Below are positions 26,262-34,728 of a DNA stretch of 61,942 bases, piece by piece (position 1 is the stretch's first letter; each line of letters starts with the position of its first letter). Source of the DNA: Flavobacterium frigoris. GTDB taxonomy: Bacteria > Bacteroidota > Bacteroidia > Flavobacteriales > Flavobacteriaceae. Below the pieces are notes generated by a model that was not told where the DNA came from, did not search any database, and worked only from the letters and a program-made list of their open reading frames with translations. Where the stretch lies: the NCBI RefSeq assembly GCF_900111075.1, contig NZ_FOFZ01000019.1:1-61942 (forward strand). Direction: 5' to 3'. The position numbers and the translations under genes were made by a program.

Positions 26262-27296
26262 TTAGAAATTTACAATTTTATTGCTTTGCTCGAGATGCAA
26301 TCGGTATTGTTTCACACCAGCTTTATGTGCTAAATAAGGAACGCCATTCTTATTGTTCTCCACACTGATTTCATACATATACGTAATGTGTCGCGCTAAT
26401 TCTTTCCATGCAAAAAGCAAAGAATGCTTTGGGTCATAAATATGCGTTGGTTCGCTTGCCGCACCATTTAATTCTACAATAGCGAAGTTTTTTCCGTTTT
26501 CTAACTCTTCAAAAGTATTATACATTACATCCATTCTACCAAAATAAAAACCGGGAATCTGCAAACACATTTCGTTGATGGTATTTTCTAGCTTTTCAGT
26601 AATCCAGTGGCTCCCATCTATAAACTTTGCTCCTCTGGCGTGATTGCCATACGGTACAAGGTTTAATTTTTCTCCTTTTGGCAAAACCTCTAATAGGCTG
26701 CTGCCATATTCTTGTTTCAATACTTTTAACTGTAATTCGTAACGCGGATTTACTTTTATCAATTCTTCAACTGTAGCAACTCCATTTCCAGTAACAATTA
26801 AAAACTCCTTAGAAACGACACCCGTTATTTTGCCTTTTTTTTCATTGGGATAACGCACATAAAAAATTCCAACTTCATTTTGAAACGGAATCAAATCCTG
26901 AACCACAAAATCAAAATTCGCCTTTGCAGCATACTGTTCTAAATCGTGAACCGTATTTATTTTCTTCACCCCTGAACCTCGCAAACCGATATCTGGCTTT
27001 GCAATGAAAGGATAGTGGATATTCGATTTCTTGATTATTACCTTAATTTCTACTAAGGCAGTTCCTTCTTTTATGAGTTCCGTTTTTGGATAATATTGTT
27101 GCGGAATCAAATCATAAATTGCTTTTTTTGATTCCATAATAAATCCTCCGTTTTTGATCGTCGGATTGGATGCATTAAAGAAAAAAATGGATTTTGCTTT
27201 GACAGCATAAAAAGCCCAAAGAAAATAAATAGGAATATACACAACCTGAAAAGGCCAATATTCCCAATGCGTCACCTTATGTAGTAGTAATTTCAA
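26262..27296 (-). CDS. ATP-grasp family ligase with N-terminal hydrophobic segment
   Basis: 344 aa. ATP-grasp features: FIAKPDIGLRGSGVKKI (ATP-binding lysine and glycine loop, about residues 98-112), FVVQDLIPFQNEVGIFY (adenine-binding strand), FGRMDVMYN and AIVELNGAASEPTHIYDP (metal-binding Asp, Glu and Asn near residues 255-290). These enzymes join a carboxylate to an amine or thiol through an acyl-phosphate. It resembles D-Ala-D-Ala ligase-like proteins at a distance. Unusual is the start: WPFQVVYIPIYFLWAFYAV is aromatic and hydrophobic and may attach the enzyme to the membrane. It lies between NRDE and LysE-like genes with gaps of 9 and 4 bp. Substrates unknown. Confidence 0.78.
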   Translation of the reverse strand: MKLLLHKVTHWEYWPFQVVYIPIYFLWAFYAVKAKSIFFFNASNPTIKNGGFIMESKKAIYDLIPQQYYPKTELIKEGTALVEIKVIIKKSNIHYPFIAKPDIGLRGSGVKKINTVHDLEQYAAKANFDFVVQDLIPFQNEVGIFYVRYPNEKKGKITGVVSKEFLIVTGNGVATVEELIKVNPRYELQLKVLKQEYGSSLLEVLPKGEKLNLVPYGNHARGAKFIDGSHWITEKLENTINEMCLQIPGFYFGRMDVMYNTFEELENGKNFAIVELNGAASEPTHIYDPKHSLLFAWKELARHITYMYEISVENNKNGVPYLAHKAGVKQYRLHLEQSNKIVNF

Positions 27297-27305
27297 TGTC
27301 GTAGA

Positions 27306-28016
27306 TTAAATAGTGATAAATGAGATACTGAAATCTTCTTGGGTAATCAAGTCATGATGTACTATAGTCGCTTTATTTTTTTCGATGATAGTCTGGGTAA
27401 TACTTAAGGTTTTCAATTCTTCGTTTCTATTAATAACCAAGCCATTTTCTTGATCTCCCTCTTCAGTATACCGATGAAAACCATACATTTCGACCTCTGA
27501 TAACATGTTGTTTTTTTCTAAAAAAGTTTGAAATAAATCAGCGCGTTCTTCTCTGATTTCCTTTGGATACAAAGTGGAAGAAGACCAAATGTGCTTTTCG
27601 TTTACATCTAACTTTATTGCTTCTTTATCAGCTCCATTCCAGCGAAGTTGAAAAAGTTCCTGATCCTGAAATAACACTATGGTAAAAGGTTCTATACGAT
27701 CCAGATCAATTGTATTCCAATAATCTCGTGGCGATCTAGTACCAATAATATCTAAAACAATCAACCCACGGCTTTTCCTGTAGTTAAAGCCCGCTACATG
27801 CTTTTCATTAGCTCCATTCAACAAAACCAGCACCGTACCATTTTCATCAACGACATACCAAGTCCCCCCCGCTTTGGGATCTTTCGGGTAAATAACATTC
27901 TTGCCATTTACCGTATAGTTTTTTGGAGGTAGTGCACTAGGTCTCATTAACTGTTCGTCCCGATTTGACGTAATGATAATTTTAGTATCGGTTTTTATAA
28001 AACTTACTGTGCACAT
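27306..28016 (-). CDS. NRDE-family (TANGO2-like) protein
   Basis: 236 aa. The family signature TSNRDE is at residues 16-21, preceded by the conserved MCTV start, and GGTWYVVDENG and ALLNGANE-like (LVLLNGANEKH) segments follow. The fold is related to Ntn hydrolases; family members in eukaryotes are linked to heme or lipid handling, while bacterial roles are unknown. Its start overlaps the end of the DinB-like gene by 13 bp, and the ATP-grasp gene follows after 9 bp, so it belongs to a tight operon. No signal peptide; cytoplasmic. Confidence 0.88.
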   Translation of the reverse strand: MCTVSFIKTDTKIIITSNRDEQLMRPSALPPKNYTVNGKNVIYPKDPKAGGTWYVVDENGTVLVLLNGANEKHVAGFNYRKSRGLIVLDIIGTRSPRDYWNTIDLDRIEPFTIVLFQDQELFQLRWNGADKEAIKLDVNEKHIWSSSTLYPKEIREERADLFQTFLEKNNMLSEVEMYGFHRYTEEGDQENGLVINRNEELKTLSITQTIIEKNKATIVHHDLITQEDFSISFITI

Positions 28017-28492
28017 TGATTTCTATATTCAATAGTGGAACGTGCTACACCAAAATTTTCATTTACAAATATAGTTTCACTTTGTAAAACGGCTACCTTT
28101 ATTAATGCCTGATGATGAATACAATGTTCCAAGTTATAAAGTAATTCTCTAAAGTAATTGCTATCAATTCGAACTTCTTCGTTGTCGATAATTTGTTGCA
28201 ACTCGATTTTTTTATTTTCCTTTTCCAATAAACGCTGAATCGCTACAATTTGCGAAATTGCATAAGTAGTATCAGTTTGAATTAGAATATTTCTTGGTCT
28301 TTTATCATAGTTAACAATCCCAGAGTAATAATTATTTTCGAGACATTGAAACATTTCGACAATATGCCTGGTGTGTTCCCCAATGGTGGAATTACTTAAC
28401 AGTTGACAAGGTTTAGAAAACTCGGCATTTGACAGCTGCTCGAGTAAATCAATCAATTCGTTCAAACTATTTTTTATGGAAGGAATAAGCAT
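28004..28492 (-). CDS. DinB-like four-helix protein
   Basis: 162 aa, the usual size of DinB/YfiT-type four-helix bundles. The metal-site histidines are visible: GEHTRH (H40, H43) and HCIHHQ (about residues 121-125). Family members include metal-dependent thiol transferases (bacillithiol, mycothiol, glutathione) and many of unknown role. It is first of four overlapping or near-abutting genes on this strand. An open 62-codon fragment ends one base ahead of its start codon. The exact reaction is unknown. Confidence 0.82.
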   Translation of the reverse strand: MLIPSIKNSLNELIDLLEQLSNAEFSKPCQLLSNSTIGEHTRHIVEMFQCLENNYYSGIVNYDKRPRNILIQTDTTYAISQIVAIQRLLEKENKKIELQQIIDNEEVRIDSNYFRELLYNLEHCIHHQALIKVAVLQSETIFVNENFGVARSTIEYRNQCAQ

Positions 28493-28493
28493 C

Positions 28494-28652
28494 TTATATT
28501 TTTAATTTTAATAAATTGGGTATTTTATTCCTATTTTGAAACACTAAAATAGAACAACAAAGAAAGGTAATTAATGCCAGCATAAAAAGTGTCCCTCCAT
28601 CGTTTTGCACTTCAATTCCCAAAACAAAAAGATACGACAAAATAGCGTCACG
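28494..28652 (-). pseudogene. Membrane-protein C-terminal fragment
   Basis: An open frame, with no ATG at a plausible start, reads IERDAILSYLFVLGIEV then NDGGTLFMLALITFLCCS and ends with IPNLLKLKI before a TAA at 28494-28496. It looks like the end of a protein with two membrane helices. The frame continues a little into the peroxiredoxin gene in another phase and then meets a stop. Either its N-terminal part is lost, or a TTG start is used to make about 50 residues. Its stop is one base from the DinB-like start, so it may once have led that operon. Confidence 0.35.
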
Positions 28653-28654
28653 CT

Positions 28655-29251
28655 CTATTTTAAAGACTTTGCCGCCGCAACCAATAAATCATTAGAAATC
28701 CTATGTTTATAATCAGGCGTAATGTGCTCAAAATCAATTTTCCCCGCTAAATTTACAATAAAAACAGATGGAATCGGTAGAAAAGTGCTGTTCATGCCAT
28801 CTGATCCTTTTGCCAAAATAGTCTTATAGTTTCCAGGAGCTTGAAAAGCAATACCCATTGCTTTTGCTAATTCTCCAGTACTGTCTGATAATAAAAGATA
28901 GTTTATCTTATCCTTTTCTTCAGTTGCTTTTAAGTTCTTTGGCGAGTCTGGACTGATGGCAATAATCTGATATCCTAAATCTAATAATTCTTTTTCGGCT
29001 TCCGCCAATGCTGCCAAGTGGAGGTTACAATAAGGACACCAACCACCACGATAAAAAACCAAAACAGTTTTCTTTTTGCTGAAAAGCGTTTCTAAACTAA
29101 CGGAATTATTGTCGATTGTTTTTAATGTGATATTCGGAATTTTTTCTCCAATCAACAATGGAGCTACATCTGTAGCTGACTTTGGCAAGTCATTTTGCGC
29201 ATTTACCATTAATCCAATTGTTAATAAAACGAAGCTTAGTGTTTTTTTCAT
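28655..29251 (-). CDS. Secreted AhpC/TSA-type peroxiredoxin
   Basis: 198 aa with a signal peptide (MKKTLSFVLLTIGLMVNAQ), so periplasmic. The thioredoxin-fold active site is VFYRGGWCPYCNLH with Cys72 and Cys75, a CxxC variant typical of the peroxiredoxin-like AhpC/TSA group; the AISPDSPKNLKATEEKD and DSTGELAKAMG segments agree. It would reduce peroxides or act as a thiol oxidoreductase in the cell envelope. A good -7 box lies 21 bp upstream of the ATG. The gene is followed by a membrane-protein fragment and the DinB-like operon on the same strand. Confidence 0.88.
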   Translation of the reverse strand: MKKTLSFVLLTIGLMVNAQNDLPKSATDVAPLLIGEKIPNITLKTIDNNSVSLETLFSKKKTVLVFYRGGWCPYCNLHLAALAEAEKELLDLGYQIIAISPDSPKNLKATEEKDKINYLLLSDSTGELAKAMGIAFQAPGNYKTILAKGSDGMNSTFLPIPSVFIVNLAGKIDFEHITPDYKHRISNDLLVAAAKSLK

Positions 29252-29271
29252 GATTCTATAATTTTATATCA

Positions 29272-29279
29272 CAAAACTA
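29272..29279 (-). promoter_or_regulatory. -7 promoter box of the peroxiredoxin gene
   Basis: On the minus strand TAGTTTTG matches TAnnTTTG, 21 bp ahead of the start at 29251. Confidence 0.55.
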
Positions 29280-29331
29280 CTATTGAATTCTGAATTAAAA
29301 TGTCGGCTAGATTACAATTCCCATAAAAAAT

Positions 29332-30009
29332 TTATAATGTGGTAATATCTGCTATAATAATTTCTTTTCTATTATAGAGTAACGTCCCTTTTGCTTCCAT
29401 TTCGTTGAGCAATTGTGTCGCTGTTTGTCTTGAGGTACAAATGATTTGGGCAATATCAGTTTGCGTTAGATAATTTTCAATGATTACTTTATTTCCTGTT
29501 TGGGTCCCTTCTTTCTCTGCCCAATCTTTTAGAAATAAAACCAATCTAGTTTTAGCATCCTTAGAAATTAGATTGGAATAACTATTCTTGATTCGCTTCA
29601 TCTTCAATCCCACAATTTTAGTATAGGACAACGCTAATCCAGGGTTCTTTAATAACACCTCTTCAAAATCCGAAAGCAGAAAACTGCAAATTGCAACATC
29701 ATCAGAAAGTACTTTAGCATATTCATTGCTTTCGCCATCTGTTTCTAAAGTAAGTTCCCCAAACAAATCTCCTTTTTTAATAATGTCTTTAATAGTTTCA
29801 TTTCCATCTTCATCAACTGCCACAATCTTTATATTTCCTTTTTTCAAGACAAAAATTCTTGGTACATCCGAAGAGGAAAAATAAATAATCTCCCCTTTTT
29901 TTGCTTCTTTAAACCCCATGATGATGCACAACTGCTTCATTTGTTTAAAACTTAAAGTTCTAAACAATTTATGATCTCGTAAATACCAATATTTTAAATC
30001 TTCATCCAT
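29332..30009 (-). CDS. Crp/Fnr-family transcription regulator
   Basis: 225 aa. The N-terminal cyclic-nucleotide-binding-like barrel (about 15-125) carries GEIIYFSSSD, FVLKKGNIKIVAVDEDGNE and KGDLFGELTLETDGE. The C-terminal winged helix (about 150-225) has the recognition region LTQTDIAQIICTSRQTATQLLNEME. There are no Fnr-type cysteine clusters, so an iron-sulfur oxygen sensor is unlikely. It may control the neighbouring peroxiredoxin gene, 80 bp downstream on the same strand, but no operator could be defined. Confidence 0.9.
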   Translation of the reverse strand: MDEDLKYWYLRDHKLFRTLSFKQMKQLCIIMGFKEAKKGEIIYFSSSDVPRIFVLKKGNIKIVAVDEDGNETIKDIIKKGDLFGELTLETDGESNEYAKVLSDDVAICSFLLSDFEEVLLKNPGLALSYTKIVGLKMKRIKNSYSNLISKDAKTRLVLFLKDWAEKEGTQTGNKVIIENYLTQTDIAQIICTSRQTATQLLNEMEAKGTLLYNRKEIIIADITTL

Positions 30010-30052
30010 GAAACACAGTTTGACGGTAAATGTAGCGCAATTTTATAACTAA

Positions 30053-30118
30053 AAACCATTAAGAAATTAAGTGTCATTAAGCATTTTATTACTTAACTTC
30101 TTAATCTCTTAATGGTTT
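30053..30118. repeat. Long inverted repeat between the regulator and acyl-CoA dehydrogenase genes
   Basis: AAACCATTAAGAAATTAAG (30053-30071) and CTTAATCTCTTAATGGTTT (30100-30118) match at 18 of 19 positions. There is no T-run in the direction of transcription. It may end the acyl-CoA dehydrogenase-upstream... reading or simply be a dispersed repeat; its position is downstream of the acyl-CoA dehydrogenase gene (minus strand) and upstream of the regulator gene. Confidence 0.65.
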
Positions 30119-30144
30119 AAAAAAAATATTACTTATTTCGAATG

Positions 30145-31284
30145 TTACGAAACCAATGTTCTAGAAATAACTATTCTTTGAATCTCTGAAGTTCCTTCAT
30201 AAATTTGAGTAATCTTAGCATCACGCATCATACGTTCTACATGATATTCTGCTACATATCCATTACCTCCATGAATTTGAACCGCTTCAATAGTCGTATC
30301 CATAGCCGTTTGAGAAGCAAATAATTTTGCCATAGCACCAGATTGAGAAATATCCATTCCTTGATCTTTTTCAGCAGCTGCTTTAAGACATAACATTTTA
30401 GCTGCCATGATTTGAGTTGCCATATCAGCTAGTTTAAATGCAATAGCTTGATGTTTGAAAATTTCCTTTCCAAAAGCTTTACGCTCTTGCGAATATTTTA
30501 ATGCTAATTCATAAGATCCAGTTGCGATCCCTAATGCCTGAGAAGCGATCCCTATTCTACCACCATTTAATACGGCCATAGCAAATGCAAAACCAAAACC
30601 GTCAGCTCCAATTCTATTTTCCTTTGGTACTTTCACATCAGAAAACATTAAAGAATGCGTATCCGATCCACGAATTCCCATTTTCTTTTCTTTTATTCCA
30701 ATATCAAAACCAGCCCAACCTTTTTCAACTATAAAAGCATTAATTCCTTTATGCCCCTTTTCAACATCCGTTTGTGCAATTACGATATAAGTAGATGCCG
30801 AAGAACCGTTAGTAATCCAGTTTTTAGTACCATTCAATAAATAATGATCTCCTTTATCAATAGCAGTTGTTTTTTGAGAAGTGGCATCTGATCCCGCTTC
30901 TGGCTCAGACAAACAAAAAGCACCAATTACGTCTCCTTTAGCGAGAGGAACTAAATACTTCATTTTTTGTTCTTCGTTACAGTATTTTTCTAATCCTGCA
31001 CACACTAATGAATTATTAACAGACATTATAACTGCTGACGAAGCATCAATTTTAGCTATTTCAGTAATGGCTAAAACATAAGAAATACTATCTAATCCAG
31101 AACCACCATATTTTGGATCAACCATCATACCCATAAACCCAAGTTCAGCCATTTTTTTAACTTGCTCTGTTGGGAATTTTGAGAATTCATCTCTTTCAAT
31201 TACTCCAGGCAACAATTCGCTTTGAGCAAAATCTCTAGCGGCTTGTTGAATCATTAACTGCTCTTCTGTTAGATTAAAATCCAT
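30145..31284 (-). CDS. Acyl-CoA dehydrogenase (short-chain type)
   Basis: 379 aa from the ATG at 31284, the usual length; the frame extends to a TTG at 31326, but the family begins at MDFNLTEEQ. FAD-dependent, it introduces the first double bond into acyl-CoA in beta-oxidation or branched-chain amino-acid breakdown. Signatures: FCLSEPEAGSDATS, the FAD/substrate loop GTKNWITNG, GIRGSDTHSL and the C-terminal IYEGTSEIQRIVISR with the catalytic Glu. QIHGGNGYVAEYHVERMMRD is also typical. Single gene, divergent from anmK. The chain-length preference cannot be told by eye. Confidence 0.94.
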   Translation of the reverse strand: MDFNLTEEQLMIQQAARDFAQSELLPGVIERDEFSKFPTEQVKKMAELGFMGMMVDPKYGGSGLDSISYVLAITEIAKIDASSAVIMSVNNSLVCAGLEKYCNEEQKMKYLVPLAKGDVIGAFCLSEPEAGSDATSQKTTAIDKGDHYLLNGTKNWITNGSSASTYIVIAQTDVEKGHKGINAFIVEKGWAGFDIGIKEKKMGIRGSDTHSLMFSDVKVPKENRIGADGFGFAFAMAVLNGGRIGIASQALGIATGSYELALKYSQERKAFGKEIFKHQAIAFKLADMATQIMAAKMLCLKAAAEKDQGMDISQSGAMAKLFASQTAMDTTIEAVQIHGGNGYVAEYHVERMMRDAKITQIYEGTSEIQRIVISRTLVS

Positions 31285-31467
31285 AACTGTATTTCTTTTT
31301 ATTAATTTATTTAATTCCAAAGGCAAAATACAATGTTCAAAACATTGAGTTTAAAATAAAACCCGACCTTGTTTTACATTATTTTTGGGTTTAGAATAGA
31401 TTATTATTACACCTTGTTTAATTTGCCCTACTTTTTGTTTGAAAAAAGTAGTCAAAGATACTTTTTT

Positions 31468-31501
31468 CTTGTCAAATTATCAATTTTGATTTGTAATTTT
31501 G
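31468..31501 (+). promoter_or_regulatory. Promoter of anmK
   Basis: CTTG (31468-31471), a 22-bp gap and TAATTTTG (31494-31501). The ATG follows after only 4 bp, so the message would begin at or very near the start codon. Confidence 0.5.
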
Positions 31502-31505
31502 GATA

Positions 31506-32573
31506 ATGAAAGAAGAATACTATAACGTTATCGGAGTCATGTCAGGAACTTCTCTTGACGGAGTTGATTTGGCACATATCGAATTTTATATTTTAAATGA
31601 TGTATGGCATTTTAAAATCAAAGAAACAGCTACTATACCTTACAGTAAGGACTGGATTAACACCTTAAAATCAGCTGTTAATTTTTCTGAAATAGCTTTA
31701 GCAAATCTAAATAAGCAATACACTTTATTATTAGCCAATATAATTAATGTGTTTATAGAAAAGCATGCTATAACAAACTTAGATGCGGTATGCTCTCACG
31801 GACATACAATTTTGCATCAACCACAAAAAGGCATAACCTTACAAATAGGTAATCTACCTATTATTGCATCTTTAATACACCAAAAGGTAGTTTGCGATTT
31901 TAGAATTCAAGATGTGCAGTTAGGAGGACAAGGTGCTCCTTTAGTTCCTATTGGTGATCAAATCTTATTTTCAGAATATGATTATTGCATGAATCTAGGT
32001 GGTTTTTCAAATGTATCATTTGAAGAAAACAGCAACAGAATTGCCTTTGATATTTCGCCAGTAAATACGGTTTTGAATTATTATGCAAATCAGCTGGGTT
32101 TAGATTATGATGACAAAGGCCAAATTGCAAAACAAGGCAATACAAATATTGATTTGTTTAAACAGCTGAATGAATTAGAATTTTATAAAAAAGCACATCC
32201 CAAATCATTAGGTTTTGAATTTGTAAAAGAAACGGTTTTACCAATTATCGAATCCTATGAAATAACCATAAAAGACAAACTAAATACCTTCACTGAGCAT
32301 ATCGCAAAACAAATCTCAGAGGCGCTTCCATCAAGAAAAGGTAGCTTATTTATTACAGGTGGAGGCGCTTACAATCAACACCTTATATCTCGTATACAAT
32401 TTTACCTGCCCGAAATAAATATTATCATTCCAGACAACGAAATTTTAGAATTTAAAGAGGCGTTAATCTTCGGTCTTTTAGGCATTTTAAGATTAAAAAA
32501 TAAAGTCAACGTTTTAAAAAGCGTAACAGGAGCTTCAAAAAATCATAGTTCAGGAGTAATTTGTGAATTTTAA
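31506..32573 (+). CDS. anmK: Anhydro-N-acetylmuramic acid kinase
   Basis: 355 aa, close to the family norm. It phosphorylates anhydroMurNAc released from peptidoglycan to give MurNAc-6-phosphate. The phosphate loop GVMSGTSLDGVD is at residues 10-21; further family segments are VCSHGHTILHQP, VVCDFRIQDVQLGGQGAPLVPIGD, NLGGFSNVSF and the late ITGGGAYNQHL. The start cannot be moved inward without losing the essential loop, even though a -7 box ends only 4 bp upstream. A different peptidoglycan gene (murF) is in the window but not linked. Confidence 0.95.
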   Translation: MKEEYYNVIGVMSGTSLDGVDLAHIEFYILNDVWHFKIKETATIPYSKDWINTLKSAVNFSEIALANLNKQYTLLLANIINVFIEKHAITNLDAVCSHGHTILHQPQKGITLQIGNLPIIASLIHQKVVCDFRIQDVQLGGQGAPLVPIGDQILFSEYDYCMNLGGFSNVSFEENSNRIAFDISPVNTVLNYYANQLGLDYDDKGQIAKQGNTNIDLFKQLNELEFYKKAHPKSLGFEFVKETVLPIIESYEITIKDKLNTFTEHIAKQISEALPSRKGSLFITGGGAYNQHLISRIQFYLPEINIIIPDNEILEFKEALIFGLLGILRLKNKVNVLKSVTGASKNHSSGVICEF

Positions 32574-32666
32574 ATTCGTTTTTATCTGTTTTTAAGCTAA
32601 AATCAAATAAAATCGATAATTCTATAGGTATCACAAAAATTCTACGATTATTTAACAAGATTCGTT

Positions 32667-32674
32667 TAATTTTG
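32667..32674 (+). promoter_or_regulatory. -7 promoter box of the chalcone-isomerase-like gene
   Basis: TAATTTTG matches TAnnTTTG and overlaps the beginning of the longest frame (32674), which supports the ATG at 32719. Confidence 0.55.
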
Positions 32675-32718
32675 TGCGTTACACTTATCTTATAATTAAA
32701 CAATTAAAAAAAATTAGT

Positions 32719-33303
32719 ATGAAAAAACTATTATCATTACTTACTCTTATCATAGCCTTGCAGTTCAATACCGCAACGGCGCAACAACAATTTATTGTTA
32801 ACGGCGTAGAAATCCCAAGAACATTGGAATTTAAAGGAAAAACAATGTCGCTAAACGGTGTTGGTCAGCGTTCAAAATTCTGGACAGAACTTTATGTTCA
32901 AGCTTTATATTTAACGATATTATCTGAAGACGCAAAAGAAATATTAGACAGCAACACAGAGATGGCAATATCCTTGCACATTACATCAGGATTAATTAGC
33001 TCAAAAAAGTTATCTAAAGCGTTAGCAAAAGGGATGGAGAAATCTGTAGGAGAAGACGGAATACAAAAATTTAGTAAAGAACTGGAAGAACTGGAAGTTT
33101 TATTAAGTACAGAGGAAACCAAAACGGGAGACGTTTTTGAATTAACATTTAACCCTTTAGACGAATCACTTTGGATTACTAAAAACAAAGATTATAAAGG
33201 AAAAATTAAAGGTTATGAGTTTAAAAAAGCCTTCTACGGAATCTGGTTGTCAGACAATCCGGTTGACAAAGGATTAAAAGAAGATTTATTAGGAAAATAT
33301 TAA
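32719..33303 (+). CDS. Secreted chalcone-isomerase-like protein
   Basis: 194 aa from the ATG at 32719, which begins a signal peptide (MKKLLSLLTLIIALQFNTATAQ). The mature part has the pattern of the chalcone-isomerase-like fold: VNGVEIPRTLEFKGKTMSLNGVGQR, FWTELYVQALYLTILSEDAKEIL and the C-terminal FKKAFYGIWLSDNPVDKGLKEDLLG. Bacterial members probably bind fatty acids or other small hydrophobics and are not flavonoid enzymes. Periplasmic. Own promoter; no operon partner. Confidence 0.85.
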   Translation: MKKLLSLLTLIIALQFNTATAQQQFIVNGVEIPRTLEFKGKTMSLNGVGQRSKFWTELYVQALYLTILSEDAKEILDSNTEMAISLHITSGLISSKKLSKALAKGMEKSVGEDGIQKFSKELEELEVLLSTEETKTGDVFELTFNPLDESLWITKNKDYKGKIKGYEFKKAFYGIWLSDNPVDKGLKEDLLGKY

Positions 33304-33360
33304 TAAATCAATCTTTTTCATATTATTAGAAGAATAAACAATCCGCATAATTTCTTTTTT

Positions 33361-33368
33361 TATATTTG
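33361..33368 (+). promoter_or_regulatory. -7 promoter box of the amino-acid dehydrogenase gene
   Basis: TATATTTG, an exact match to TAnnTTTG, 24 bp before the ATG at 33393. Confidence 0.6.
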
Positions 33369-33392
33369 TCAAAAATAAACATATCGCAATAA

Positions 33393-34619
33393 ATGAAAGA
33401 TTTATTAAAGAAATTCGAAAATAAAGAGCCTGTAATAGTTTTTAATTGGAAAGATGCCGAAACCGAAGCCGAAGGGTGGACAGTTATCAACTCTCTTCGC
33501 GGTGGCGCAGCTGGTGGTGGAACAAGGATGAGAAAAGGTTTAGACATGAACGAAGTTCTGTCTTTAGCAAAAACAATGGAAGTAAAATTCACGGTTTCTG
33601 GTCCGGCTATTGGCGGTGCCAAATCTGGAATTAATTTCGATCCAAATGATCCTAGAAAAAAAGGCGTTTTACAACGTTGGTACAAAGCGGTATCTCCATT
33701 ATTGAAAAGTTATTATGGAACTGGTGGTGATTTAAATGTGGATGAGATCCATGAAGTTATCCCAATGACCGAAGAATGCGGCGTTTGGCATCCACAAGAA
33801 GGAGTATTTAATGGTCATTTCAAACCTACTGAAGCGGACAAAATTAACAGAATTGGTCAATTGCGCCAAGGTGTGGTTAAAGTAATCGAAAACTCGAAAT
33901 TCTCACCTGATGTTTCCAGAAAATATACCATTGCAGACATGATTACTGGGTATGGTGTTGCTGAAGCGGTACGTCATTATTACGCTACTTATGGAGGTGA
34001 CGTGAAAGGTAAGAAAGCTATTGTACAAGGTTTTGGAAATGTAGGTTCAGCCGCTGCTTTCTATTTGGCTGAAATGGGTGCGAAAATTATTGGTATAATC
34101 GACAGAGATGGAGGTTTAATAAATGAAAATGGTTTTACTTTCGAAGAAATAAAAGCCTTATTCCTTGCCAAAGACGGAAACAAACTGGTTGCACAAAACA
34201 TGATTCCTTTTGAAGAAATCAATGAAAAAATATGGACAATCGGTGCTGAAATATTTACTCCTTGTGCAGCATCAAGATTAGTTGCTCAATCGCAAATTGA
34301 CAGCCTAATCGCTAATGGACTAGAAGTAATTTCTTGTGGTGCCAACGTTCCTTTTGCAGATAAAGAAATCTTTTTTGGTCCGATAATGGAAGATGTAGAT
34401 CACAAGGTAAGTTTGATTCCAGACTTTATATCCAATTGTGGTATGGCTCGTGTATTTGCTTATTTCATGGAGAAAAAAGTGCAAATGACAGACGAGGCTG
34501 TTTTCCAAGACACCTCAGAAATCATAAAAAAAGCAATTGAAAAAGCACACGCTTTAAACAGTTCTAAAACCAATATTAGTGCTACTGCTTTTGAAATAGC
34601 TTTAAAACAGTTAGTGTAA
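33393..34619 (+). CDS. Glu/Leu/Phe/Val family dehydrogenase
   Basis: 408 aa. The N-terminal substrate domain includes SLRGGAAGGGTRMR, the catalytic lysine segment GPAIGGAKSGINFDP, and GTGGDLNVDEIHEVIP. The C-terminal Rossmann domain has KKAIVQGFGNVGSAAAFYLAEMGAKIIGIIDRDG, and then ANVPFADKEI. The enzyme oxidatively deaminates an amino acid with NAD(P). Compared with standard glutamate dehydrogenase (about 440 residues) it is shorter and has the leucine/valine-type arrangement, so the true substrate is open. Single-gene unit with a promoter and a terminator. Confidence 0.9.
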   Translation: MKDLLKKFENKEPVIVFNWKDAETEAEGWTVINSLRGGAAGGGTRMRKGLDMNEVLSLAKTMEVKFTVSGPAIGGAKSGINFDPNDPRKKGVLQRWYKAVSPLLKSYYGTGGDLNVDEIHEVIPMTEECGVWHPQEGVFNGHFKPTEADKINRIGQLRQGVVKVIENSKFSPDVSRKYTIADMITGYGVAEAVRHYYATYGGDVKGKKAIVQGFGNVGSAAAFYLAEMGAKIIGIIDRDGGLINENGFTFEEIKALFLAKDGNKLVAQNMIPFEEINEKIWTIGAEIFTPCAASRLVAQSQIDSLIANGLEVISCGANVPFADKEIFFGPIMEDVDHKVSLIPDFISNCGMARVFAYFMEKKVQMTDEAVFQDTSEIIKKAIEKAHALNSSKTNISATAFEIALKQLV

Positions 34620-34676
34620 GCACATAAATATATTTAAAATCTTTCATCCTGATTAGTTTGAAAGCATACTATTTAG

Positions 34677-34728
34677 TCAGTTCGACAAAACCGCCCAAAA
34701 AAGCGAATTCGTCGAACTGATTTTTTTT
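34677..34728 (+). terminator. Terminator after the dehydrogenase gene
   Basis: TCAGTTCGAC (34677-34686) pairs with GTCGAACTGA (34711-34720), directly followed by eight T residues. The 24-nt loop contains a smaller CGC/GCG pairing. Confidence 0.7.
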
